From: Butyrivibrio hungatei DSM 14810
GTDB taxonomy: Bacteria; Bacillota; Clostridia; Lachnospirales; Lachnospiraceae
Assembly: GCF_900143205.1 (NCBI RefSeq)
Contig: NZ_FRDH01000004.1
Span: forward strand, 461,319 to 525,318
Reading direction: 5' to 3'
DNA: 64,000 bases
The notes under the pieces were generated by a model, which saw only the letters and a list, made by a program, of their open reading frames with translations, made no database searches and was not told the origin of the DNA. Shown in pieces: positions 28,626-36,922 of this stretch. Within the stretch, counting starts at the first letter, position 1, and every line of letters starts with the position of its first letter. The translations under genes and the position numbers were made by a program.

Positions 28626-29498
28626 ATGGCTGAGATGGATTATTGGTTCAGTGATATGCACACTGGCAATGTTAAGATCAGTATTAGGATCAGCAAGCAG
28701 TTATTTTCTGGAAGCAGTGAATTTCAGAGAATAGACGTTTTCGATTCACCTGAATTTGGAAAGTTTTTAACTTCAGACGGAAATATTATCTTTTCAGAAA
28801 AAGATGAATTCACATATGACGAGATGATCGTTCATGTTCCTATGGCAGTACATCCTAAAGTACAGAGAGTTTTGGTACTTGGTGGTGGAGACGGCGGCGT
28901 AGCCAGAGAGCTGTGCCATTATGACGAGATCAAGGTCATCGACGTAGTAGAGCCTGACAATATGTTTGTGGATGTATGTAAGCAGTTCTTCCCAGACAAT
29001 GCTGTTGGACTTGAGGATGACAGAGTTCATATCTATTATCAGGATGGACTTAAGTACCTTCGTAAGTGTGAAGATATGTACGACCTTATCATCAACGATG
29101 CTACAGAACCTTTAGGACATGAAGCAGGTCTTTTCACAAAGGAGTTCTATGGTAGCTGCTACAAGGCTCTTCACGATGATGGAATCATGGTCTATCAGCA
29201 TGGCAGTCCATTCTATGATGAGGATGAAGAGAGCTGCAGAGCAATGCACAGAAAGGCATACAGAGTATTCCCTGTAAACAGAGTTTATCAGGCACATATT
29301 CCTACATGCCCGGCAGGTTACTGGCTCTTTGGATTTGCAAGTAAGAAATATCATCCACTTAAGGATTTCAATCCTGACAGATGGGATGAAAGAGGTATTA
29401 AGACCTGGTATTATACAACTCACCTTCACAAGGGAGCTTTCATGCTACCTAAGTATGTTGAGGATCTTCTTCAAGAGGAGGAGGATATGTCTAGATAA
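28626..29498 (+). CDS. speE: Spermidine synthase family aminopropyltransferase, diverged
   Basis: This 290-aa protein has the clear SpeE fold: an N-terminal beta domain, then the Rossmann methyltransferase-like domain with GGGDGG near residue 88. Several active-site positions differ from the usual family. The acceptor-binding Tyr-His pair reads FTYDEM (usually YHEM). The DG-x-x-Q segment reads SDGNIIFSE. The catalytic loop DSTDP reads NDATEPLG. No S-adenosylmethionine decarboxylase gene is in the window. It may therefore use another acceptor (agmatine?) or donor. AGGAGG precedes the ATG. Its last codons form one arm of the cloverleaf element that follows. Confidence 0.85.
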   Translation: MAEMDYWFSDMHTGNVKISIRISKQLFSGSSEFQRIDVFDSPEFGKFLTSDGNIIFSEKDEFTYDEMIVHVPMAVHPKVQRVLVLGGGDGGVARELCHYDEIKVIDVVEPDNMFVDVCKQFFPDNAVGLEDDRVHIYYQDGLKYLRKCEDMYDLIINDATEPLGHEAGLFTKEFYGSCYKALHDDGIMVYQHGSPFYDEDEESCRAMHRKAYRVFPVNRVYQAHIPTCPAGYWLFGFASKKYHPLKDFNPDRWDERGIKTWYYTTHLHKGAFMLPKYVEDLLQEEEDMSR

Positions 29499-29661
29499 CA
29501 TGGTCATAATTGATACATCAATGCAAGCTTGCTTGCGTATTGATGTATCAATTCATGACCTGAAAAAGCATGAGTAAAAAAATGGGGTAGGGGCCCCATG
29601 ATTTACGAATGCTTTTGAGGATTGTGAAAGTGCGAAGCACGTAACAATCCGTGTTATCTAG
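29491..29661. repeat. Cloverleaf-like inverted-repeat element 2, overlapping the speE stop
   Basis: The outer stem CTAGATAACA (29491-29500) pairs perfectly with TGTTATCTAG (29652-29661) and includes the speE stop codon. Three arms lie inside. Arm A, 29502-29560, is a long hairpin (GGTCAT...ACATCAAT with GCAAGC-TT-GCTTGC at its tip). Arm B, 29564-29616, has AAAAGCAT/ATGCTTTT, GTAAA/TTTAC and ATGGGG/CCCCAT. Arm C, 29619-29650, has GGATTGT/ACAATCC and an inner GTGC-GAA-GCAC. This is the same four-way junction plan as element 1, with different sequence. It separates speE from the dehydrogenase gene. Confidence 0.72.
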
Positions 29662-29688
29662 TAAGAATATAGATAAAAGGAGATTGAA

Positions 29689-30951
29689 ATGAGTAGATTA
29701 TTAGTTATTGGATGCGGCGGTGTTGCGCAGGTTGCAATTCAGAAGTGCGCACAGAACAGCAAGATTTTCACAGAGATGTGTCTTGCAAGCAGAACAGTTT
29801 CTAAGTGCGATGCCCTTAAGGATAAGCTTGAGAAACAGGGCACACCAGTTAAGATAACAACAGCAACAGTTAATGCTGATGATGTTAAGGATGTGGTAAG
29901 AGTTATCAAGGAGTACCAGCCAGATGCTGTACTTAACGTAGCTCTTCCATATCAAGATCTTGCTATCATGGATGCTTGTCTTGAATGCAAGGTTGATTAT
30001 ATCGATACAGCAAACTACGAGCCAGAGGATACAGATGAGCCTGTATGGCGCGCAGCTTACGAGAAGAGATGTAAAGAGAAGGGCTTCACAGCATACTTTG
30101 ATTACAGCTATCAGTGGGCATACATGGACAAGTTCAAGGAGGCAGGTATCACAGGTCTTCTTGGAACAGGTTTTGATCCAGGTGTTACAAGTGTATTTGT
30201 TGCTTACGCAAAGAAGCACTATTTCGATGAGATCGAGTCTGTAGATATCCTTGACTGCAACGGCGGTGACCACGGATATGCATTTGCTACAAACTTTAAC
30301 CCAGAGATTAACCTTCGTGAAGTAAGCGCAAATGGAAGCTACTGGGAGAATGGAAAGTGGGTTGAGACAAAGCCTATGGAGATCAAGAGAGAGTATGACT
30401 TCCCTCAGGTAGGTCAGAAGGATATGTACCTTCTTCACCACGAGGAGATCGAGGCTCTTGGACGTAATTTCCCAGAGATCAAGAGAATAAGATTCTTCAT
30501 GACATTTGGTCAGAGCTATCTTGATCACATGAGATGTCTTGAGGATGTTGGAATGCTTTCAACAACTCCTATCAAGTTTGAAGGTCATGACATTGTTCCT
30601 ATTCAGTTCCTTAAGGCTCTTTTACCAGATCCAGCAAGCCTTGGACCTAGAACAGTTGGTAAGACTAATATCGGTTGTATCTTCCGTGGCAAGAAGGATG
30701 GCAAAGAGAAGACTCTTTACATCTACAATGTTTGCGACCATCAGGAATGCTACAAGGAGCTTGGTAGCCAGGCTATCAGCTACACAACAGGTGTTCCAGC
30801 TATGATCGGTACAGCACTTGTTCTTTCAGGACAGTGGAAGAAACCAGGTGTATTCACAACAGATGAGTTTGATCCAGATCCATACATGGAGATGCTCAAT
30901 GAGTTCGGACTTCCATGGGTAGTTGATGAAAACCCAGTATTAGTTGACTAA
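29689..30951 (+). CDS. Carboxynorspermidine/carboxyspermidine dehydrogenase (saccharopine dehydrogenase family)
   Basis: This 420-aa NADPH-dependent reductase should condense aspartate semialdehyde with a diamine, giving carboxyspermidine from putrescine (or carboxynorspermidine from diaminopropane). The Rossmann motif is VIGCGGVAQVA at residues 4-14. Conserved family segments include DTANYEPED, YQWAYMDKFKEAGI and GTGFDPGVTSVF. The match to the CANSDH/CASDH group, not lysine-pathway saccharopine dehydrogenase, is supported by the nspC decarboxylase three genes on. Codon use suggests high expression. AAAGGAG precedes the ATG. Confidence 0.92.
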   Translation: MSRLLVIGCGGVAQVAIQKCAQNSKIFTEMCLASRTVSKCDALKDKLEKQGTPVKITTATVNADDVKDVVRVIKEYQPDAVLNVALPYQDLAIMDACLECKVDYIDTANYEPEDTDEPVWRAAYEKRCKEKGFTAYFDYSYQWAYMDKFKEAGITGLLGTGFDPGVTSVFVAYAKKHYFDEIESVDILDCNGGDHGYAFATNFNPEINLREVSANGSYWENGKWVETKPMEIKREYDFPQVGQKDMYLLHHEEIEALGRNFPEIKRIRFFMTFGQSYLDHMRCLEDVGMLSTTPIKFEGHDIVPIQFLKALLPDPASLGPRTVGKTNIGCIFRGKKDGKEKTLYIYNVCDHQECYKELGSQAISYTTGVPAMIGTALVLSGQWKKPGVFTTDEFDPDPYMEMLNEFGLPWVVDENPVLVD

Positions 30952-30957
30952 TAATTT

Positions 30958-30988
30958 AAGCCTTAGCCTACAAGCTAAGGCTTTTTTT
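30958..30988 (+). terminator. Rho-independent terminator after the dehydrogenase gene
   Basis: AAGCCTTAGC (30958-30967) pairs perfectly with GCTAAGGCTT (30974-30983), then a T run. This is a strong canonical terminator that cuts the polyamine cluster in two. Confidence 0.9.
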
Positions 30989-30990
30989 GC

Positions 30991-31111
30991 TGCACAAGAC
31001 CGGCAAGCGAATGGATGCTTGCATACAAATTCATTTGCCGGTCGTAAGAACATGGAGCACTAAGTGCGGAATGTTCGTGTGCGAAATCGAGTAGGAGTCA
31101 GCCTACTCGAT
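30991..31111. repeat. Multi-arm inverted-repeat element 3
   Basis: Three hairpins stand in a row. Arm 1 (30998-31043): GACCGGCAA/TTGCCGGTC with inner GAAT/ATTC and ATGC-TT-GCAT. Arm 2 (31048-31076): GAACAT/ATGTTC with inner GCAC-TAA-GTGC. Arm 3 (31086-31111): ATCGAGTAGG/CCTACTCGAT. A short GCACA/TGTGC stem (30992-30996 and 31078-31082) encloses arms 1 and 2. It resembles elements 1 and 2 in style, but the outer closure is weaker. It lies between the terminator and the ABC ATPase ribosome site. Confidence 0.6.
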
Positions 31112-31145
31112 CGTATAATAGGGGAATCTAGGAGGAAATAATGTT

Positions 31146-31874
31146 ATGGGACAGAATGTAGTACTTGATATTAAGCATTATTCAAAATCGTATGGAGCTT
31201 CTAAGAAAGCTGCAAACGATATAAACCTTACTGTAGAAAGTGGAGATATTTACGGCTTTATTGGACATAATGGAGCAGGTAAGTCCACAACTATCAGAGC
31301 TGTTGTTGGAGTTCTTGATTTTGATGAGGGAGAGATCTTTATTGATGGTCATTCAGTAAAAGATGAGCCACTTGAATGTAAGAAATTAACAGCATATATT
31401 CCTGATAATCCAGATCTATACGAGAATCTCACGGGAATACAGTATTTGAACTTTATTGCAGATGTTTTTGAGATCGATGAGGAAAAGAGACAGACTCTCA
31501 TAAAGAAGTATGCTGACATGTTTGAGATAACTGATTCCTTAGGAGACCTCATTAGCTCATATTCACACGGAATGAAGCAGAAGGTTGCTATTATCTCAGC
31601 GCTTATCCATGAGCCAAAGCTTATGGTCCTGGATGAGCCTTTTGTAGGCCTTGACCCAAAAGCTTCATTTACTCTCAAGCAGATCATGCATGATATGTGT
31701 GAAAATGGAGCAGCAGTCTTTTTCTCAACACATGTACTTGATGTTGCAGAAAAGCTTTGCAACAAGATCGCTATCATCAAAAATGGCGAGATAATTGAAA
31801 AAGGTACAATGGAAGAACTGACACAGGGCCAGTCTTTGGAATCAGTATTCCTGGAGGTGGAGGATGAAAAGTAA
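31146..31874 (+). CDS. ABC transporter ATP-binding protein
   Basis: This 242-aa nucleotide-binding subunit has Walker A GHNGAGKST near residue 42, the Q-loop replaced by YIPDNPDLY, the signature SYSHGMKQKV near 140, Walker B LMVLDEP, and the switch STHV. It belongs to the CcmA/YtrB/EcsA-like class with a separate membrane subunit. The reading frame overlaps the next gene by 11 bases. It stands inside the polyamine gene cluster. Polyamine transport is a tempting guess, but this ATPase type is not the Pot type, so the substrate is open. AGGAGG lies 10 bases before the ATG. Confidence 0.92.
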   Translation: MGQNVVLDIKHYSKSYGASKKAANDINLTVESGDIYGFIGHNGAGKSTTIRAVVGVLDFDEGEIFIDGHSVKDEPLECKKLTAYIPDNPDLYENLTGIQYLNFIADVFEIDEEKRQTLIKKYADMFEITDSLGDLISSYSHGMKQKVAIISALIHEPKLMVLDEPFVGLDPKASFTLKQIMHDMCENGAAVFFSTHVLDVAEKLCNKIAIIKNGEIIEKGTMEELTQGQSLESVFLEVEDEK

Positions 31875-33477
31875 GAACATTATATTACTTAAGACTCTTC
31901 TTCTTTCTACCAGCCTATCCAATATCAGTAAATACAGTACTGACAAGAAAAAGAAGGGCAGAAGCGTAGCTGGATTTTTTGGAATGCTAATACTTTTTGC
32001 TATGCTCATAATTTACTCAAGCTTAGGCTGCATTGGCCTTGGCGTCACAGGATATATCAGCATTGTTCCTACAATATGTGCTGTAACAGTTTCATCTATT
32101 GCCTTTGTATTTACATTTTTTAAGACCAATGGATATCTTTTTAACTTTAAAGAGTACGATATGCTCATGGCTCTTCCTTTTAAGGTAAAAGACATTGCTA
32201 TGTGCAGATTCTTTTACATGTATGTTAAGAGCCTTCCTTGGTACGCAGTTGTATCACTTACAATGATGGTCTGCTATGGTATCTTTTCAAAGGCTGCATT
32301 TTGGATATATCCTTTGTGGATCTGCCTTGCTTTGTTTATTCCGATCATTCCGATGCTTATTGCTTCATTTATTGGATTTCTTATAGCCAAGGTCAGCTCT
32401 GGATTTGAGAAAAAGAATACTATCCAAACAGTTCTTACGCTTATCTTCGTTATGTTTTGCTTTTCACTTTCATACATAATCGAAGCAGTTGCCAAGAATA
32501 ACTCTGGAGTGGATATTGCAGTAGCCTTTGATGAGTTCAATAAAAAGGTCGATGCATATTATTTTCCAGCAGCTCTTTTCTCAAAGGCGATTACACTTGT
32601 TGGAGAGTGTAAGATAGCCGGCCTTTTATATGCAGTATTATTTGTGGCAGTATCAGTCCTTTTGCTGATGGCTGTATTTGCCATAGTTGGTAAGAATTAC
32701 AGGAAGATCAATTCAGCCCTTAAGAGTCATGTGGCTAGGAAAGATTACAAGCTCTCTGGTCAAAAGAAAAAGAGTGTTCTGAACACTCTTGCTTATAAAG
32801 AGTTTAGGAGATTCATGGGCTCAACTAATTACTGCGTTAACGTAGGAGTTGGCGTTGTAATGGCTCTGATTGCTGGTATAGCAGTTTTGATCGTTGGCTT
32901 TGACAAGGTGGTATATGTTGTCACCAAAGGAGCTCCAATACCTACTGACATCCTGCACCCAGCGATTCCTTTGTTTGTTTATTTCCTAGTGGGAATGCTC
33001 TCATCAGTAGCTAGTTCTCCATCTCTTGAAGGCAAGAACTACTGGATAGTGCAGAGCCTTCCACTTGAAAAGAAGACTATCTATCAGGGCAAGATGCTTT
33101 TTAACATGTACCTTACAGTTCCTGCTGTAGTCTTTGGAATTCTTTGCTTTTGCATTTCTGCTAAGGTACCTTTGATAAATGCAGTTCTTTATTTGGTACT
33201 GGGACTTGTTCTATGTGCTTTTTCCACTACATTCGGATGTGTATGTGGTATCAAGTTCATGAGGCTTGATTGGGAGAATGAGATAGAGGTCATCAAGCAG
33301 GGAGCAGCAGTTTGTTCCTACATGTTTACAAATATGCTCTTTACCATGGGACTTATGGTACTTGTGGTATGGCTTGGAACTGTTACAAATGCCAACATAG
33401 TTACTATTTGCCTGATACTTGTTGAATGTATTCTTACAAGCGTATGTTATACATTAGTTTTAAAGCTAGCTAAATGA
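31864..33477 (+). CDS. ABC transporter membrane subunit
   Basis: This 537-aa permease has about 12 hydrophobic segments in two halves, near residues 40-60, 70-85, 110-175, 195-215, 250-275, 320-345, 370-395 and 410-530. A charged cytoplasmic linker with KKKSV lies near 300. No extracytoplasmic enzyme domain is seen. The pattern fits the large two-module permeases that pair with EcsA-like ATPases (EcsB-like or bacitracin-type exporters). The start overlaps the ATPase gene, with GGAGGTGGAGG just upstream. It is followed by a strong terminator. Confidence 0.85.
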   Translation: MKSKNIILLKTLLLSTSLSNISKYSTDKKKKGRSVAGFFGMLILFAMLIIYSSLGCIGLGVTGYISIVPTICAVTVSSIAFVFTFFKTNGYLFNFKEYDMLMALPFKVKDIAMCRFFYMYVKSLPWYAVVSLTMMVCYGIFSKAAFWIYPLWICLALFIPIIPMLIASFIGFLIAKVSSGFEKKNTIQTVLTLIFVMFCFSLSYIIEAVAKNNSGVDIAVAFDEFNKKVDAYYFPAALFSKAITLVGECKIAGLLYAVLFVAVSVLLLMAVFAIVGKNYRKINSALKSHVARKDYKLSGQKKKSVLNTLAYKEFRRFMGSTNYCVNVGVGVVMALIAGIAVLIVGFDKVVYVVTKGAPIPTDILHPAIPLFVYFLVGMLSSVASSPSLEGKNYWIVQSLPLEKKTIYQGKMLFNMYLTVPAVVFGILCFCISAKVPLINAVLYLVLGLVLCAFSTTFGCVCGIKFMRLDWENEIEVIKQGAAVCSYMFTNMLFTMGLMVLVVWLGTVTNANIVTICLILVECILTSVCYTLVLKLAK

Positions 33478-33490
33478 TTTATGCTATACT

Positions 33491-33528
33491 ATAGTAGATG
33501 ATCTTCGGGTCATCTACTATTTTTTTTT
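33491..33528 (+). terminator. Terminator abutting the nspC ribosome site
   Basis: ATAGTAGATGA (33491-33501) pairs perfectly with TCATCTACTAT (33510-33520), then eight T. The nspC GAGG follows at once. An extended -10 (TGCTATACT, 33482-33490) lies immediately before it, so nspC may be driven by a promoter whose transcript begins in this hairpin. Confidence 0.85.
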
Positions 33529-33537
33529 GAGGAAAAT

Positions 33538-34701
33538 ATGAAGATAGAAAATATAAATACACCTGCATATGTAATTGATGAAAAGAAGTTAAGGGAAAAT
33601 CTTGAGGTACTTAAGAAAGTACAGGATGAGTCTGGAGCCAGGATACTTCTTGCGCAGAAGGCTTTTTCTGCATATAAGACATATCCACTTGTGGCTAAAT
33701 ATCTTACAGGAGCAACAGCTTCTGGATTATATGAGGCAAGGCTTGCTTATGAGGAACTTATGCCATGTGACGCAAATGGCAAGAAGCTTGAAAATCACGT
33801 ATTTGAGCCAGCCTTTAAGGATGAAGAGTTCGAGGAGGTTGTGGGCATTGTAGATCACATTGTCTTTAATTCTTTAAATCAGCTTGAGCATCATAGAAAA
33901 GTGTGGGAAAAGAAAGTTGAAGAAGGTAGATTATCTGTTGGACTTAGGATAAATCCTGAATATAGTACCCAGGATGGACATGAGATATATGACCCTTGTG
34001 CACCGGGGTCAAGGCTGGGTATCAGAAGAGTAGATATGCCTGATGTCCTTCCTGATGGCGTAGAGGGTATCCATTTCCATACATTATGCGAACAGGGATT
34101 TGAACCGTTAAAAGAGACTTTGGAAAGAGTTGAAAAGGACTTTGCAAAGTTCTTTAAACAGATCAAATGGATCAACCTTGGCGGTGGGCATCATATTACA
34201 AGAGAAGGCTATGACGTAGAGGGACTCATAGAGCTTGTTAAGAGAATAAGAGATACCTATGGAATAGATGTTTATCTTGAGCCAGGCGAAGCTATTGCTC
34301 TTGATGCTGGATATCTTGTAACTACAGTAATGGATATAGTTGAAACTGAGAAGTATCCTGTTCTCATACTAGATACATCTGCAGCCTGCCATATGCCAGA
34401 TGTACTTGAGATGCCCTATAGACCACCTCTTAGAGACTCTGGGGAAGCTGGTGAAAAGACTTATACCTACAGATTATCGTCAAGAACCTGCCTTGCAGGC
34501 GATGTTATAGGTGATTTTAGCTTTGATGATAAAAAAGAGATTGGCGACAGGCTTGTATTTGAAGATATGGCTATTTACAGTATGGTCAAAAACAATACCT
34601 TCAATGGTATGGCACTTCCTGATATAGATATCATGCATGAGGATGGAAGCATAGAAGTACTAAAGACTTTTGGATATCAGGATTTTAAGTGTAGACTTTA
34701 A
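33538..34701 (+). CDS. nspC: Carboxynorspermidine/carboxyspermidine decarboxylase
   Basis: This 387-aa PLP enzyme of the alanine-racemase fold (fold III) should turn carboxyspermidine into spermidine. The PLP lysine is in LLAQKAFSAY near residue 40. Other motifs are the Gly-rich NLGGGHH near 216, LEPGEA near 247, DTSAACHMPDV near 283, and CLAGDVIGDF near 321, whose Cys and Asp contact substrate across the dimer. These are hallmarks of NspC and distinguish it from DapDC (LysA). It pairs with the dehydrogenase at 29689. GAGG precedes the ATG, right behind a terminator. Confidence 0.94.
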   Translation: MKIENINTPAYVIDEKKLRENLEVLKKVQDESGARILLAQKAFSAYKTYPLVAKYLTGATASGLYEARLAYEELMPCDANGKKLENHVFEPAFKDEEFEEVVGIVDHIVFNSLNQLEHHRKVWEKKVEEGRLSVGLRINPEYSTQDGHEIYDPCAPGSRLGIRRVDMPDVLPDGVEGIHFHTLCEQGFEPLKETLERVEKDFAKFFKQIKWINLGGGHHITREGYDVEGLIELVKRIRDTYGIDVYLEPGEAIALDAGYLVTTVMDIVETEKYPVLILDTSAACHMPDVLEMPYRPPLRDSGEAGEKTYTYRLSSRTCLAGDVIGDFSFDDKKEIGDRLVFEDMAIYSMVKNNTFNGMALPDIDIMHEDGSIEVLKTFGYQDFKCRL

Positions 34702-34732
34702 CCTATATTAAGAATAAGACAAGGACATAGAC

Positions 34733-35971
34733 ATGAATAAAATTACTACTACACCGTCAAAAGACGGTTTTATGATGCCTGCTGAATTTTCAAAGCATTT
34801 TGGTACATTGATGATCTATCCAACAAGGCCGGGAAGCTGGGGAAAAGATAGAACTGACGCGCTAAAGAGCTTTTCTAAGATCTTTTTGGAAATCGTAAAA
34901 AGAGAAAGACTCTTTTTGCTTGCAGATGAGGGGCACTACGAAGATGCTGTTAAGGTCCTTTACGATGTGACCAAGAATTACTGCGAAGAACTCAAGGAAA
35001 ATGGTGGCTACGAAAAAGAGTTCCAGCGTCTTTTTAAAGAATCAGATTTGCCAAAGGACGTAAGCGAAGATGATGTTCTTTTGGAAGACCTTTTAGATGA
35101 CAGATGCGTTGTTCTTCCTATAGAATCAGATGATTCCTGGGCAAGGGATGTGGGACCAACCTTTGTATGTGATATAAAGCGTAGTCTTCGCGGTATCAAC
35201 TGGAGTTTTAATGCCTGGGGCGGCGAAGTGGATGGGCTTTATGCATCCTGGGATAAGGATGATAAGGTCGCAGAGAGATTTTGCAAGGCTCTGGATACAG
35301 ATATGTATGATGCGGCGCCATTTGTATTAGAGGGCGGCTCAATTCACGTTGACGGCGAAGGAACAGCAATGGTTACTGAGAGTTGCCTTTTAAGTGCAGG
35401 TAGAAACCCTTCAATGACCAAAGAACAGATTGAACAGAAGCTTAAAGATTATCTTTGTGTGAAAAAAGTTTTGTGGCTTCCTCGTGGAATATATAACGAT
35501 GAGACCAATGAACATGTGGATAACGTCTGCGCATTTACAGCGCCTGCAGAGGCGGTTCTTGCCTGGACAGATGATGAGAAGGATCCTCAGTATGAACTAT
35601 CTAAGGCATGTCTTGATTATCTTGAAAATGAAACTGATGCAAAAGGCAGAAAAATAAAGGTACATAAACTTCCTATTCCTGATCATCCAGTTCTCGTAAC
35701 TGATAAGGATCTTTCAAACTATGAGTTTGAAGAGGGAGAAGATATGAGAGAAGCTGGCGAGCGCCTTGCAGCTAGCTATGTTAACTTTTACTATGTAAAT
35801 GGTGCTGTGCTAGTTCCCCAGTTTGGTGGAGAAAATTCAGATAGTGATAAAAGAGCTATTGAAATACTTAAGGAACTGTGTAAGGATAGAGAGGTTGTTG
35901 GAATTCCTGCCAGAGCTATTCTTTTAGGTGGGGGCAATATCCACTGCATTACACAGCAGATTCCAGGATAA
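34733..35971 (+). CDS. aguA: Agmatine deiminase
   Basis: This 412-aa enzyme hydrolyses agmatine to N-carbamoylputrescine and ammonia. It has the pentein fold of the guanidino-modifying superfamily. Motifs are SWARDVGPTFV near residue 133, NAWGG, the EGGSIHVDG segment near 199 with the catalytic His region, and the C-terminal GGGNIHCITQQ with the nucleophile Cys near 405. At about 410 aa it is slightly longer than E. coli or plant homologues (about 370) because of acidic insertions near residues 85-125. It lies 31 bases after nspC and 18 before aguB. Confidence 0.95.
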   Translation: MNKITTTPSKDGFMMPAEFSKHFGTLMIYPTRPGSWGKDRTDALKSFSKIFLEIVKRERLFLLADEGHYEDAVKVLYDVTKNYCEELKENGGYEKEFQRLFKESDLPKDVSEDDVLLEDLLDDRCVVLPIESDDSWARDVGPTFVCDIKRSLRGINWSFNAWGGEVDGLYASWDKDDKVAERFCKALDTDMYDAAPFVLEGGSIHVDGEGTAMVTESCLLSAGRNPSMTKEQIEQKLKDYLCVKKVLWLPRGIYNDETNEHVDNVCAFTAPAEAVLAWTDDEKDPQYELSKACLDYLENETDAKGRKIKVHKLPIPDHPVLVTDKDLSNYEFEEGEDMREAGERLAASYVNFYYVNGAVLVPQFGGENSDSDKRAIEILKELCKDREVVGIPARAILLGGGNIHCITQQIPG

Positions 35972-35989
35972 TTTGTAAGAGGAAAATAT

Positions 35990-36889
35990 ATGGCAAATAA
36001 AATTAAAGTAGCCTGCATTCAGTATGCTTGCGGCAAAGTAGCTGCAAATGATAGCAAGCAGGTTCAAAACAGCATAAATAAGGCAGAAGAGCTTGTTAGA
36101 AAGGCAGCTTCAAATGGAGCCAAGATCATTCTTTTATCAGAGCTCTTTGAGAGAAAGTATTTCTGTCAGGAGAGACGCTACGATTACTATGATTTGGCGC
36201 TTCCAATTTCTGAAAATCCTGCAGTACTTCACTTTCAGAAGGTGTGTAAAGAGCTTAAGGTTGTAATGCCAATAAGTGTATATGAGAAGGATGGAAACAC
36301 CTTCTATAACTCTGTAGCTATGATAGACGCAGATGGCTCAAACCTTGGAACCTATAGAAAAACACATATTCCGGATGATCACTACTATCAGGAGAAGTTT
36401 TATTTTACACCTGGCAACACTGGATTTAAGGTCTTTGATACAGAATATGGCAGAGTTGGTGTAGGCATCTGCTGGGATCAGTGGTTCCCAGAGACCGCAA
36501 GGTGCCTTGCTCTTAAGGGCGCAGATATCATTCTTTATCCTACAGCTATTGGCTCCGAGCCAATCCTTGAAGTTGATTCTTCAGGACACTGGATGCGCAC
36601 AATGCAGGGACATTCTGCTGCTAATATTATTCCAGTTGCTGCAGCTAACAGAATTGGAAGAGAAGATGTTGAGCCAAGTGAGGAAAATGGCGGACAAAGA
36701 TCCAGTCTTACTTTCTATGGTAACAGCTTCCTTACTGATGAAACAGGAGATCTTGTTGCAAGAGCGAGTCGTGATCAAGAAGAGATAATCTATGCTGAGT
36801 ACGACTTCGATGAGATCAGAAGAAACCGTTCTTCCTGGGGACTTTTTAGAGACAGAAGACCGGAATGCTATACAGATATTACTAAGTGA
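35990..36889 (+). CDS. aguB: N-carbamoylputrescine amidase
   Basis: This 299-aa nitrilase-superfamily enzyme converts N-carbamoylputrescine to putrescine, carbon dioxide and ammonia. The Glu-Lys-Cys triad is visible: Glu in LLSELFE near residue 48, Lys in YRKTHIPDD near 125, and Cys in GICWDQWFPE near 161. The C-terminal SSWGLFRDRRPE is typical of AguB. It supplies putrescine for the carboxyspermidine route in the same cluster. It is the last recognisable polyamine gene and is followed by two membrane-protein genes that may share the transcript. Confidence 0.96.
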   Translation: MANKIKVACIQYACGKVAANDSKQVQNSINKAEELVRKAASNGAKIILLSELFERKYFCQERRYDYYDLALPISENPAVLHFQKVCKELKVVMPISVYEKDGNTFYNSVAMIDADGSNLGTYRKTHIPDDHYYQEKFYFTPGNTGFKVFDTEYGRVGVGICWDQWFPETARCLALKGADIILYPTAIGSEPILEVDSSGHWMRTMQGHSAANIIPVAAANRIGREDVEPSEENGGQRSSLTFYGNSFLTDETGDLVARASRDQEEIIYAEYDFDEIRRNRSSWGLFRDRRPECYTDITK

Positions 36890-36922
36890 AAAATTATTAG
36901 AAGGTAAAAAGGAATATCAGAC

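Noticed and set aside
29701..30528. 275-aa minus-strand open frame inside the dehydrogenase gene
   Set aside because: It is antisense to a clearly conserved enzyme, has Cys/Leu-rich biased composition and no ribosome site; it arises from the strong codon bias of the real gene.
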